Notes: generated by a model from the sequence alone, not told the origin. Shown: positions 17,716 through 26,547, numbered from the stretch's first letter. The stretch is DNA of 64,000 nt from Paenibacillus sp. 1781tsa1 (GCF_024159265.1 NZ_JAMYWY010000001.1:4278001-4342000), one strand, 5' to 3'. Numbers and translations are program-made.

Positions 17716-19202
17716 TCCTTTTCCAGGTCTGTTTTCAGCTTGTTTTTATCGATTTTACCGTTCGAAGTTAAAGGTAACTGGTCTGTAACATAGATGTGTG
17801 TTGGCATCTTGTAATCCTCCAGCCGCATTCGTAATTCGTCGAGAATGCTATCCGCAGTCCGTGTAGAACTCACTGCAAGAATAGGCACAGCGGTGTCTCC
17901 GGTCAGTATCAGCGCGGCTTGTTCGACGCCATCGATGTCGACTGCTGCCAGTTCGATCTCCGTAGGACTTACACGAAAGCCGTTTTGCTTGTACATATCA
18001 TCCTTGCGAGCGTAGAAATACAAGAAACCTTCATCGTCCATCCAGAAGTAGTCCCCTGTGTGCAAGCTCCGCTCAGGAGAAGCCATATTTCGAAAAACGT
18101 GCTGTGTTCGCTGCGTATCATTCCAGTAACCCATCATGACATGAGGACCATGCACAACCAATTCGCCAACCTTATATGGTGGCAGTTGCAATCCTCTCTC
18201 ATCGATTATGGTGCAACTTGTACCCGGAAGAGATGTTCCGACAGACCCCGGTTTATCAGCGAGAAATTCCGGCTGAAGGATGGAGACCCGTTTACACTCC
18301 GTCAGCCCGTACATCAGATGTAGCTGGGCATTCGGGAAAAATCTATTAAATTCCTTTATATATGCTTGGGGTAGTGCAGCTCCTGTATTGGTAATGAAAC
18401 GAATCTCTGGTAATTGTGTCATCTGTCTGCGCATAAGTTTGATCAGCGCTTCTCCCATGCTAGGTACAATTGGTAACCCGGTAATACCCCATTCCCTTAT
18501 TTTATGAATGAGCGCCGGGCCCACATCAGATCGCTGACCCAAGGCTATCGTTGCATTTTGATTAAATGCTAAAAAAACCTGATACATTCCGTAATCAAAA
18601 GACAACGGAAGAAAATTGCCGATTACGTCGTCTGTTTCTATTTTCAGGCAAGACTGAATGCTCTCCAGTACAAATAGCATGCTGGAGTGGTGTGACACCA
18701 CGGCCTTCGGCCGGCCTGTACTTCCCGATGTATACAACAGGCAGGCAACTTCATTACCTGAGCGATCTTCGTACTCCGGGTCATCTAATCTGCTATGCTC
18801 CAATGCATGTGTGGTCACGTCATTTTCCGATATGACCTTAATCCCTATATAGGATGACATCGCCAACTTTTCAACAAAAGCATCGGTCGTTAGCAGATAG
18901 GAAGCTTGCGAATCTTTAACAATGTAGTCCAACTGATAACTTGTTGTACTCTCATGCAAGAGGATATAGGTTGCTCCAAGCCTGGAGGCAGCAAACATGG
19001 ATGAGACGAGAAATTTGCCATGAGGCAAAAGTAGTATGATTCGCTCGCCTGTTTTTACACCGCAGGATTGCAAATAAGCGGATATACGATCCCTCTCCTG
19101 AGTTAGTTGACTATAAGTAAAATGGCCTTCGTCTGTGATCAAAGCTGCTTTATGCGGATATCGTTGTTCTGAATGATCTAACAACTCACATAATCGTTTC
19201 AA
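17712..19202 (-). CDS. AMP-forming ligase, amino acid adenylation-like (acts with ACP/decarboxylase)
   Basis: The 496-residue ANL enzyme shows LLYTSGSTGRPKAV, MYGLTECKR, LHTGDYFWMDDEG, KQNGFRVSPTEIE and the C-terminal LTSNGKIDKNKL lysine. It resembles stand-alone adenylation proteins such as DltA and the exosortase-associated ligases that neighbour LysA-type decarboxylases and ACPs. It probably activates an amino acid and loads it on the downstream ACP. Start is TTG 19202, seven bases after GAGG. The 156-base gap before it holds a possible internal promoter. Confidence 0.9.
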   Translation of the reverse strand: MKRLCELLDHSEQRYPHKAALITDEGHFTYSQLTQERDRISAYLQSCGVKTGERIILLLPHGKFLVSSMFAASRLGATYILLHESTTSYQLDYIVKDSQASYLLTTDAFVEKLAMSSYIGIKVISENDVTTHALEHSRLDDPEYEDRSGNEVACLLYTSGSTGRPKAVVSHHSSMLFVLESIQSCLKIETDDVIGNFLPLSFDYGMYQVFLAFNQNATIALGQRSDVGPALIHKIREWGITGLPIVPSMGEALIKLMRRQMTQLPEIRFITNTGAALPQAYIKEFNRFFPNAQLHLMYGLTECKRVSILQPEFLADKPGSVGTSLPGTSCTIIDERGLQLPPYKVGELVVHGPHVMMGYWNDTQRTQHVFRNMASPERSLHTGDYFWMDDEGFLYFYARKDDMYKQNGFRVSPTEIELAAVDIDGVEQAALILTGDTAVPILAVSSTRTADSILDELRMRLEDYKMPTHIYVTDQLPLTSNGKIDKNKLKTDLEKE

Positions 19203-19307
19203 TTCAGACCCTCATTCCATGAATTCGCAGTGTTTATTTTGCACGATTTCTGTGATACGTTCATCGCACAAAGTGTCGTTAATATGTTGTTTAGTGAATA
19301 AAATTTA

Positions 19308-19313
19308 ATTATA
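19308..19313 (-). promoter_or_regulatory. possible internal promoter -10 box in the cluster
   Basis: A perfect TATAAT on the minus strand lies in the only sizeable gap (19203-19358) of the cluster, about 100 bases before the TTG start of the ligase. No convincing -35 box sits 16-18 bases upstream; a TGGACA lies about 20 bases away. It may give extra expression of the genes from the ligase onwards. This rests on the box alone. Confidence 0.25.
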
Positions 19314-19358
19314 CAGCCTTAAACATAAGTCTCTGTCCATATTTTCCCCAGCTATTTC

Positions 19359-19616
19359 TCATGCAGAAGATACCATACCCGATATTCTCCACTCTATCTG
19401 CTCCACTGTAGCAAAACATTCATACAACAGGTCCTCGTCCCGGAAAATAATCTCAAACTCCTCTTCTAGTGAAACAATTAGTGAAATATATTTTATTGAG
19501 TTAAACCCGAGATTCTCTAATCGCTCATCGAGAGGAATGTCCAAGTGGTATCCAAGTATATTGTGAATAATCTGAATGATTTTTGCTTCAATCATCGAGT
19601 TAGATACTTGTTCCAT
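19359..19616 (-). CDS. acyl carrier protein (first of three)
   Basis: The 85-residue carrier protein carries LGFNSIKYISL with Ser40 as phosphopantetheine site; Asn replaces the usual Asp before the serine, a variation also seen in other carrier proteins. The start is ATG 19616 after GGGGAGGGAATCAGTG, 17 bases inside the end of the AraC gene, so it is cotranscribed with the regulator. A longer reading to 19745 lies fully inside the AraC gene and is unlikely. Its loading partner could be the ligase downstream or the synthetase-like protein. Confidence 0.85.
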   Translation of the reverse strand: MEQVSNSMIEAKIIQIIHNILGYHLDIPLDERLENLGFNSIKYISLIVSLEEEFEIIFRDEDLLYECFATVEQIEWRISGMVSSA

Positions 19617-20397
19617 CACTGATTCCCTCCCCTGTCTTATTGCACAGATGTTTACGATATTCACTTGGAGAGCGCCCGTAATATTTTTTATAGTACCCGG
19701 AGAACTGTGAACTAGAGATATAACCGACAGACTTCGTAATTTCATTGATCGTCAGATCGGTATGCTTAAGCAGTTCGCGCCCTTTTTGTACTCTAATTTT
19801 CTGAAGAGATTTAATGGGTGAACAACCGAACACTTTCTTGTATGTGTTACTTAAATAGACCGGATTACAGCTGATTCGTGCTGCCATGTCTTCAAGGGTA
19901 AGCGGCTCCGAATATTGACTTCGAATCATGCGATGAACGATAATTAATCGGTTGTCAATCTTACCTTTCAAATTATCGGTGCTCTGGTTCATCATCCGGT
20001 ACATATTGAAAAATCGTGTGAATTCAAGGGATAGTTGTTTGCTGTACTCAGGTTTGAAAGTGCTCTGTCCGAACATCTCTAAAAGGCATTTTACAAACAA
20101 CTTGACTCCGTCGTCTTGTCTGGATAATACCATTGGAAAACCAAAGCGCATTTTAGTCATGTTTTCCAAGGTCAGAACGCTGATTACGACAGGTACTGAC
20201 AATCGGTTTAACAGGATGAGATCGTTGCCCACCAACAAGTCCCTGGAGGAAATATAGTACGAGGTGTCACGATACCTCGTTTCAAAAGACTGTTCGGTAA
20301 ACGCTACCAAAATTCTATTTGGCTCCGTACATACCGTTTCAGAATAGCCGGGAGCCATGATCATTTTGGGCATCATACTGTACAAATTCCATGTCAT
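19600..20397 (-). CDS. AraC-family transcriptional regulator of the biosynthetic cluster
   Basis: The 265-residue regulator has an N-terminal sensing part without a recognised domain and a C-terminal pair of helix-turn-helix units (LEDMAARISCNPVYLSNTYK and INEITKSVGYISSSQFSGYY) ending in the usual YYGRSPSEYRKH. It is the first gene of the minus-strand run and overlaps the first ACP gene, so it probably controls, and is transcribed with, the cluster. Start ATG 20397 follows GGGGGTGAC; a TTG at 20400 is adjacent. An inverted repeat at the presumed transcription start suggests autoregulation. Confidence 0.9.
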   Translation of the reverse strand: MTWNLYSMMPKMIMAPGYSETVCTEPNRILVAFTEQSFETRYRDTSYYISSRDLLVGNDLILLNRLSVPVVISVLTLENMTKMRFGFPMVLSRQDDGVKLFVKCLLEMFGQSTFKPEYSKQLSLEFTRFFNMYRMMNQSTDNLKGKIDNRLIIVHRMIRSQYSEPLTLEDMAARISCNPVYLSNTYKKVFGCSPIKSLQKIRVQKGRELLKHTDLTINEITKSVGYISSSQFSGYYKKYYGRSPSEYRKHLCNKTGEGISDGTSI

Positions 20398-20445
20398 CAA
20401 AAGTCACCCCCATTTGAAGAAATTGGAATGTTTTATTAAATTTTA

Positions 20446-20478
20446 GTTGATTCCTAGACTGAAATCAACAATATTATA
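20446..20478 (-). promoter_or_regulatory. candidate promoter and operator of the cluster
   Basis: On the minus strand a perfect TATAAT (20478-20473) lies about 75 bases before the AraC start. Immediately downstream, where transcription would begin, is the inverted repeat GTTGATT-(10)-AATCAAC (20446-20469). The position suits a repressor or autoregulatory site. The -35 region is weak (TTATGA-like), consistent with an activator-dependent promoter. Confidence 0.45.
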
Positions 20479-20606
20479 CATAAATGTGAAATTGATCATA
20501 ATCTGTAGAAATAAATAAGGGAGATTGTCGAGGTATTGTTTATCACTAAAATAAGCAAAAAAAATATGTAGGTAGACTCTAACTTTTGAACTTAATGGTG
20601 ATTAGG

Positions 20607-20765
20607 CTAGCAATCTTTGGTCAAAATCTTCTTAAGGACGTTCTCATGGAATTCATACATATTACCACAAACAGTAACAGCAGCTCCAATACGAACCAAT
20701 TCGTTCATCTCATCTGATAAAGCGCTCTCAATGGGTATGAGTCTGATTCCATGGAATTGTACTAA
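20607..20765 (-). pseudogene. possible gene remnant (C-terminal fragment, DsrE-like appearance)
   Basis: A minus-strand frame without a proper start reads from near 20765 to a TAG at 20609-20607. It encodes about 50 residues, including IPIESALSDEMNELVRIGAA and VTVCGNMYEFHENVL, ending KKILTKDC. The pattern of a helix, then a hydrophobic strand ending in VCGN, resembles the C-terminal part of DsrE-fold proteins. The upstream part is interrupted by the strong inverted repeat. It looks like the 3' end of a decayed gene; the family link is weak. Confidence 0.3.
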
Positions 20766-20770
20766 ATAAA

Positions 20771-20822
20771 GGTACCCATACACTAAACACTTCTTTTTGA
20801 ACGTGTTCAGTGTATGGGTACC
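20771..20822. repeat. 20-bp inverted repeat, 12-base loop
   Basis: GGTACCCATACACTAAACAC and its complement (20803-20822) pair with a single A-to-G difference (a G-U pair in RNA). There is no T-run on either side, so it is not a classical terminator, though it lies between two minus-strand genes. It could be a terminator without a U-tract, a protein-binding site, or the tip of a miniature mobile element next to the gene remnant. Confidence 0.6.
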
Positions 20823-20882
20823 AAATTACAACGCTTTAGGGCTTGAAAACTCTTATCTTAAATGGCATATCTTTATTTTAAC

Positions 20883-21971
20883 TTAACGTCCAATCAGTAC
20901 CCATCCCCACTTCATCCGGCGCAATCCCATCGCGCAGATCCATGAGATAAGGAGCGCCACAACATAAGATAGAATGATACCCAAGCTGAAGTGCCGAGCC
21001 AGGTCATCTGTGAATTCACGTCTCCAGAAGAGCAATACCAGTGGATGCATTAAAAATACACCGAACGCAACTGTACCCAAAGAATCCAGAACATGCGTAG
21101 CTTTACGAACTTCAGTATGTTTTCCTGCGCCCAATCGTTCACTGAAGATCAGCAAGAGCAAGCAGGCTGACAACGTAAACAGATTGCGGAACAGGAACAG
21201 CACGGTATAGGTAATAAACGGGTATGCAGCAAAAGCGGTTTTGATATAAGCATTACCATATATAAAAATGGCACCTCCGCTCAATAACGCAGCTATAAGT
21301 GCATAACGGTGAGTGTACAGTTTCTTCAATGCCCACTCAAAGTTCTGCCCAACCCATGCGCCAAAACCAATCACGATCAGATAACTGGGTAACAAACTTC
21401 CTGTTCGTTCGAAGTGAAACTGCAAATGTAGTGCATAGAAGATCGCTTGACCCGCAATAAAGAATAATGGCAAATAACGATTAAACAAACGATAGCGAGT
21501 CAGGGACAGAAGCCATGGAAAAACGATATAGAATTGAAGAATAATCAGAAAAAAGTACAAGTGGGTATGAGCGGTTCCCATCACTAATTGTTTTGCAAAT
21601 TGAACACCGTGGGTCAAAGGTTCTTTGCCCGCAAGCAACTGTTTAATGGCAAAGTAGATAAGGGACCACACCACATAGGGTACAAATACATAGAATAGAC
21701 GCTTTTTATAAAAAGCGAGCATCCAACCCTTCTCATTCACCTTGGAGCTGTAGTTGTAGAACAAGACTAGGGATGACAAGAACAGGAACGCCGGAACGGC
21801 AAATTGCAAAAACGTGTTCCAGAAATAATACACATCATGATCTAATGTATGCTTGGGGTAATGCGCAACTGCAGTTGAAGTCGCATGAATAGCTACCACT
21901 GCCATGATGGCCAATGCACGATAGAGATCCAGATACTCAATACGCCGGGGCCGATTAACCGGTTGATTCAT
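20883..21971 (-). CDS. acyltransferase family 3 (OafA-like) membrane protein
   Basis: The 362-residue integral membrane protein begins with RIEYLDLYRALAIMAVVAIH, the start signature of acyltransferase-3 proteins with the essential histidine, and has about ten hydrophobic segments. Relatives O-acetylate surface polysaccharides, peptidoglycan or secondary metabolites. ATG 21971 follows GAGG; a longer reading from 22052 lacks support. It lies about 0.5 kb upstream of the biosynthetic cluster on the same strand. Whether it belongs to the cluster is unclear because of the intervening gap and repeat. Confidence 0.88.
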   Translation of the reverse strand: MNQPVNRPRRIEYLDLYRALAIMAVVAIHATSTAVAHYPKHTLDHDVYYFWNTFLQFAVPAFLFLSSLVLFYNYSSKVNEKGWMLAFYKKRLFYVFVPYVVWSLIYFAIKQLLAGKEPLTHGVQFAKQLVMGTAHTHLYFFLIILQFYIVFPWLLSLTRYRLFNRYLPLFFIAGQAIFYALHLQFHFERTGSLLPSYLIVIGFGAWVGQNFEWALKKLYTHRYALIAALLSGGAIFIYGNAYIKTAFAAYPFITYTVLFLFRNLFTLSACLLLLIFSERLGAGKHTEVRKATHVLDSLGTVAFGVFLMHPLVLLFWRREFTDDLARHFSLGIILSYVVALLISWICAMGLRRMKWGWVLIGR

Positions 21972-22111
21972 AAAAATAACCTCACTTGTGCCTGATATGG
22001 GATGATAGTTTCCGGCCGCAATCCAGATTCTATGCTTCATTTTAATCAGCACGCGAGGGTATTACAATCATAATCTATATTATTTTCGTTATATATCACC
22101 ATTATTCTGCA

Positions 22112-22651
22112 TTATTCGACATTTTCTATCCAGAATCGTTCAATAACATTGCCATTGGACTCCACATAGTCCTCATCCTGAATTCCACCATTTCGAAGGA
22201 TAACCCTTTTGGATGGCTCATTTATTGCATCACATACGACCAATACTTTGGCGATTCCAAGCTCTCTCGTTTTCTCCAAAGACAGCCTGAGAATTTCGGA
22301 ACCATAGCCACTTTGCCGCTCTCCAGGACAGATGCCATAACCAACATGTCCTCCGCTGTTGAACAATTTGTCGTTAAGCTCATGTCTTATATTGACTGCT
22401 CCCACAATTTTATGACTCTCCGTGACCAACCAGTATGTACTGTCTTTGACCCAGCCTTCCGGAATATCGATGCCTTGTTCATTGCGTTGCAAAAACGCCA
22501 ACATCTCATCAAACTCGGAAGGATCTTTGGAAATGACCCACGGTACCATCAACTCTCCACTTCTCACCCAGTCTTCATAAAATTCCAAATATGCATCCTT
22601 ATACGCTCGCGATGGTTTAATCAATCTAACATGTTCTTTCCCCACGGTCAT
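22112..22651 (-). CDS. GNAT-family N-acetyltransferase
   Basis: The 179-residue protein has the GNAT core: a strand with VGAVNIRHELN, the acetyl-CoA pyrophosphate loop GICPGERQSGYGSEIL (Q/RxxGxG/A) and a C-terminal VCDAINEPSKRVILRNGG segment, typical of the family to which acetyltransferases for small molecules and ribosomal proteins belong. ATG 22651 is behind GGGAGGGTGTA and preferred to 22702. The substrate cannot be inferred and it stands alone. Confidence 0.88.
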   Translation of the reverse strand: MTVGKEHVRLIKPSRAYKDAYLEFYEDWVRSGELMVPWVISKDPSEFDEMLAFLQRNEQGIDIPEGWVKDSTYWLVTESHKIVGAVNIRHELNDKLFNSGGHVGYGICPGERQSGYGSEILRLSLEKTRELGIAKVLVVCDAINEPSKRVILRNGGIQDEDYVESNGNVIERFWIENVE

Positions 22652-22794
22652 TACACCCTCCCAACAGATACTGAAACTGCCATAGTCCCGCTTCCAGGAC
22701 ACAACATTCTTGCTCTTCCATCAGACAAGTTCGAAAAAGGACTTGCGTGTGAGCAGATCCTATTCAAATATACATCTTACTGCTTATTCTATTA

Positions 22795-25515
22795 TTATAC
22801 AGACTCTGTCAATGTAACATCCTGAACATCTCGGTCCTTCTTCATATCCGTGTCCTTATACTTGAACTGGTAACTTCCTGATCCAAGTGTGACTTCAATA
22901 TCGCCTCCAATACTTCGAATATCCTGAACTTCATTTACCTGATCCAACGGTTTCCCTTGCTCCAGAACGATCTGTGCACCTGCTCCAGGAAGACGTACCG
23001 TACCTCTCGTATTGACAGGAATGTGCACGCGTATCTCCATTTCTCCCTCCGCCAGCCGGTGCCAACTTGAAGCTACTTGCCCATACATCGTCTCCAAACT
23101 CGCTTCCACCCAATCCAGTCCAGGTCCGGGTTGCGGCTCAATATGCACCATTCGAAATCCTGGCTGATGTTCATCGGACCGGATGCCGGCAACATAACGA
23201 TACAACCATTCCCCAATCGCACCGTACGCATAGTGGTTAAACGAGTTCATATCAGCACTCCAGAGACTACCATCTTCTTTGATCCCATCCCAGTGTTCCC
23301 AGACCGTCGTTGCCCCTTGAGTCACCTGATATAGCCAGGACGGATAATCCTCTTGAAAAAGTAATGTATATGCCAGGTCGTGAAGACCTGCATCACTCAG
23401 TACCGGATTCAGATAAGGTGTGCCCACGAATCCTGTGGTAAGATGATTGCCCGCCTCTTTCACGAGTTTCGCCAATTGATCGACAGCGCGAGTGCGGGCA
23501 GTAGCGTCCAACAGGTCAAATTGCAGTGCGAGAACATACGCTGTTTGCGTTGGAACAGCAATTTTGCCGGCTGGAGTGACGAATTCATTATTAAACGCAA
23601 GAACAATGTTGGTATGCAACGTTTTGTAATATTCAGCATCATCTGTCTTCCCAAGTACCTCAGCCGCTTTTTGAGTTAACGAAACCGAATAGGCATAGAA
23701 TGCAGTTGCCACATAATCCGTATCCGTTGCGCCGACATAACTATCGGGCTTGGAGTCCAGCCCCAGCCAATCGCCAAAGTGAAATCCTGTGTTCCACAGA
23801 TATGGGTTATCACCTTGCCCGTGAATGTACTCGATCCACCGCTTCATACTCCCATATTGCTCAGCCAATAATCTGACATCCCCATACATCTCATAGATAG
23901 TCCAAGGACAGATGACTGCAGCATCACCCCAAGCCGCGGAGGAATGACTGGTGTCACCCCATCCTTCCGACGTGGAACTTCTCAGATCTGGAACGAAGAA
24001 TGGAATACCTCCATCTACTCCCTGGTCCGCTTCCAGATCCCGCAACCACTTGGTGAAGAAAGGCGCTGTATTCATAAGGTAGGAAGACGTGCGGACAAAC
24101 ATCTGTGCGTCACCGGTCCACCCGAGCCGTTCATCCCTCTGTGGGCAGTCTGTCGGCACATCAAGGAAATTCCCTTTTTGCCCCCACAATATATTGTGAT
24201 GCAGTTGGTTCACCAATGGACTGGAGCATGAGAACTGACCTGTTTGCTCCATATTCGAGTGCAACACTATTCCGGTGAAATTATCCAGATGAACGTGTTC
24301 AGGAAAATCAACCAGCTTCACATATCGAAACCCTTGGAACGTAAAATGCGGTTCGAATGTTTCCACTCCATCCCCCTTGCACGAATAGCGAATACACTGC
24401 TTGGCGGAGCGAAGATTATCGGTGTAGAAGTTACCTTCCCGATCCAATATCTCAGCATGGTGCAGCTCAACCTTCTGACCTGCCTCACCCTGAATGCTGA
24501 ATTTCACCCATCCCACCATATTCTGCCCCATGTCTATTACACGATCTCCCTGTGGCGTTGTTAACAAGGCGATTGGCTGTAGTTGTTCGACTTGGGTGAC
24601 GGGTACATTCTCCTGTGCAACGATGATATCTTTGGGATGCTCCAGTACATTCACAGGTGACCAATTCACTTCAGATGAATCCGACCAATCGGACTCCATT
24701 CGTGCATCATACGTCTCCCCCATATAGATGTCCGACATGCGAATGGCACTTGGAGCAGCCGTCCACTCCCCATCGGATAGAATGCATTCCTCCGAACCAT
24801 CTGCGTATTTCATATGCAGTTCCAGCAGCAATGCGGACGTTGAACCAAATATCTCCCGTTCTTTGTTCCAGCCAAGATACCCTCGGTACCAGCCATCTCC
24901 CAGATTAGCACCTAATATATTCTGTCCATCCTGAAGCAGATGAGTAACATCATAAACCTGATATTGTAATCGCTTACGATAAGAAGTCCAGCCAGGTGTA
25001 AAATAGTCTTCTCCTACTCTTGTGTTGTTCATGTGCAACTCATATAATCCAAGTGCAGTCACATATATGCGGGCAGACGTAACTGGCTTATTCACATTAA
25101 ACTGCCTGCGCATACGAGGGCATGACGTATCTCCATCATCTGTTGGTTGAGCTGTGATCCATTCTGCTATCCACTTGTTATGACAATCCATGAGTCCCAT
25201 CTCAAAATAGGCCGTTTCGGACCAGTCTGAATCCCTTCCTGTATCATCCCATGCCCGAACCCGGTAATAGTATCGCGTTTGCGGAGAAGGCTGAAAATGA
25301 TTTAGTTCCACATGTATGGATTGATCACTGCTTATCTTGCCAGAATCCCATGTAATCCCATCGAAATCTTTCGTCAGGGACAGCTGTATCTGATAAGCGG
25401 ATTGCATACAGTTCCGCCGATCGGACTGCAACTGCCAGCTTAATCTTGGTGATTTTACATCAAGGCCTATCGGGTTGATTCTATATTCACAGCGAAGGTG
25501 ACTAACGTTGAACAT
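22795..25515 (-). CDS. alpha-L-rhamnosidase, GH78
   Basis: The 906-residue protein has the multi-domain layout of bacterial GH78 rhamnosidases: an N-terminal fibronectin-like part (PRLSWQLQSDRR, YYYRVRAWD), the Bac_rhamnosid_N domain (YVTALGLYELHMNNTRVGED), the catalytic (alpha/alpha)6 barrel with FLDVPTDCPQRDERLGWTGD, and a C-terminal beta domain. There is no signal peptide, so it acts inside the cell on imported rhamnosides. ATG 25515 is preferred to 25548. It diverges from an AraC gene with a 16-base palindrome between them, which is likely regulatory. Confidence 0.93.
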   Translation of the reverse strand: MFNVSHLRCEYRINPIGLDVKSPRLSWQLQSDRRNCMQSAYQIQLSLTKDFDGITWDSGKISSDQSIHVELNHFQPSPQTRYYYRVRAWDDTGRDSDWSETAYFEMGLMDCHNKWIAEWITAQPTDDGDTSCPRMRRQFNVNKPVTSARIYVTALGLYELHMNNTRVGEDYFTPGWTSYRKRLQYQVYDVTHLLQDGQNILGANLGDGWYRGYLGWNKEREIFGSTSALLLELHMKYADGSEECILSDGEWTAAPSAIRMSDIYMGETYDARMESDWSDSSEVNWSPVNVLEHPKDIIVAQENVPVTQVEQLQPIALLTTPQGDRVIDMGQNMVGWVKFSIQGEAGQKVELHHAEILDREGNFYTDNLRSAKQCIRYSCKGDGVETFEPHFTFQGFRYVKLVDFPEHVHLDNFTGIVLHSNMEQTGQFSCSSPLVNQLHHNILWGQKGNFLDVPTDCPQRDERLGWTGDAQMFVRTSSYLMNTAPFFTKWLRDLEADQGVDGGIPFFVPDLRSSTSEGWGDTSHSSAAWGDAAVICPWTIYEMYGDVRLLAEQYGSMKRWIEYIHGQGDNPYLWNTGFHFGDWLGLDSKPDSYVGATDTDYVATAFYAYSVSLTQKAAEVLGKTDDAEYYKTLHTNIVLAFNNEFVTPAGKIAVPTQTAYVLALQFDLLDATARTRAVDQLAKLVKEAGNHLTTGFVGTPYLNPVLSDAGLHDLAYTLLFQEDYPSWLYQVTQGATTVWEHWDGIKEDGSLWSADMNSFNHYAYGAIGEWLYRYVAGIRSDEHQPGFRMVHIEPQPGPGLDWVEASLETMYGQVASSWHRLAEGEMEIRVHIPVNTRGTVRLPGAGAQIVLEQGKPLDQVNEVQDIRSIGGDIEVTLGSGSYQFKYKDTDMKKDRDVQDVTLTESV

Positions 25516-25557
25516 TAGCAGATCGTCCTTTCCATCTTGGCTTCCCATTCGGGGTTA

Positions 25558-25573
25558 CGATATAATTATATCG
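25558..25573. promoter_or_regulatory. 16-bp perfect palindrome between rhamnosidase and AraC genes
   Basis: CGATATAATTATATCG is a perfect palindrome in the 134-base divergent intergenic region. It also contains TATAAT-like boxes on both strands, so it could be an operator overlapping a promoter for one or both genes. Its function is inferred from symmetry and position. Confidence 0.45.
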
Positions 25574-25649
25574 ATCCTGCTGTCGTAAATACCCGGTAAT
25601 CCGGACTATTTCATCCGGTGATTCAGCCATCTGTGCGAGGAGGTTGCCC

Positions 25650-26534
25650 GTGAATTCAACTGTAGAACTCATGAAAAGCGAATACTTTCTGCATAACCAT
25701 CTGCAACTTTTTGTCAATCGTTGCTCTGAAGATTTTGTGCTTCCTTTTCACGCACATGAATTTATTGAGTACAGCTATGTTGCCGAAGGAAAGGGCTTTC
25801 ATCATATCGGTGAAGATGTCATTCCCGTGAAGAAAGGCATGCTTTTTGTCATTCCTGTTGGCGTTCCTCATGTCTTTCGTCCTGTGAGCACAAACGTAAC
25901 CGAGCATCCGTTAATTATATATAATTGTCTGTTTAATGCTGAATTGATCAACACGCTGACAGCCATCATTCAGGAAAAAGAAATCATTCAACATCTGATG
26001 GACTTGGCACAAAATCAGGTTCCTTATATATCCGTTGTGGATCACAATGATCAGATTGCAGAACTAATGGTGAAGCTATATCGTGAATCCTCTGTTCAGG
26101 GAATCGGCTCGTCTACTATGTTATACACCTTGGCAAGCCAGTTGGTATTGATGACCTACAGACAACAGTATCAAAAGGATTATGATGAAGAGAGTCATTC
26201 CACTTGTTTTGATTACATCCTTCACTATATCAAGGAACACGCAAGCAATCGTATTCTGATGTCTGATCTGGTACGCATATCAGGCTGGAGCGAAAAACAG
26301 ATTGGGCGAATGTTTCTGCGGCATACCGGACAGACCTTTAGCGGCTACCTACAACATCTACGCATACAAAAAAGCTGCGAAATTCTAAAGAATTCACAGC
26401 ACAAAGTCAGCCTGGTTGCAGAGCTGGTCGGATATCGGGATATGGATTCATTCTATGCTGCATTCAAAAAAATAACAGGCGAAACACCTCTCGCCTATCG
26501 CAAAAAATCCAGAGCACTGCACTCTGGACGATAA
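25650..26534 (+). CDS. AraC-family transcriptional regulator (rhamnosidase locus)
   Basis: The 294-residue regulator has an N-terminal cupin-type sensor (LPFHAHEFIEYSYVAEGKG, IPVKKGMLFVIPVGVPH) and C-terminal AraC helix-turn-helix units (MSDLVRISGWSEKQIGRMF and VSLVAELVGYRDMDSFYAAF). GTG 25650 sits six bases after GAGGAGG; a TTG at 25644 is less well placed. Being divergent from the GH78 gene it probably senses rhamnose or a rhamnoside and activates that gene. Confidence 0.92.
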   Translation: MNSTVELMKSEYFLHNHLQLFVNRCSEDFVLPFHAHEFIEYSYVAEGKGFHHIGEDVIPVKKGMLFVIPVGVPHVFRPVSTNVTEHPLIIYNCLFNAELINTLTAIIQEKEIIQHLMDLAQNQVPYISVVDHNDQIAELMVKLYRESSVQGIGSSTMLYTLASQLVLMTYRQQYQKDYDEESHSTCFDYILHYIKEHASNRILMSDLVRISGWSEKQIGRMFLRHTGQTFSGYLQHLRIQKSCEILKNSQHKVSLVAELVGYRDMDSFYAAFKKITGETPLAYRKKSRALHSGR

Positions 26535-26547
26535 GATTAACTACCTT

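Noticed and set aside
19199..19264. 21-codon minus-strand frame in the 19203-19358 gap, considered as a precursor peptide gene
   Set aside because: There is no ribosome site before it, no leader/core pattern, and it overlaps the ligase start. It is more likely leader RNA.
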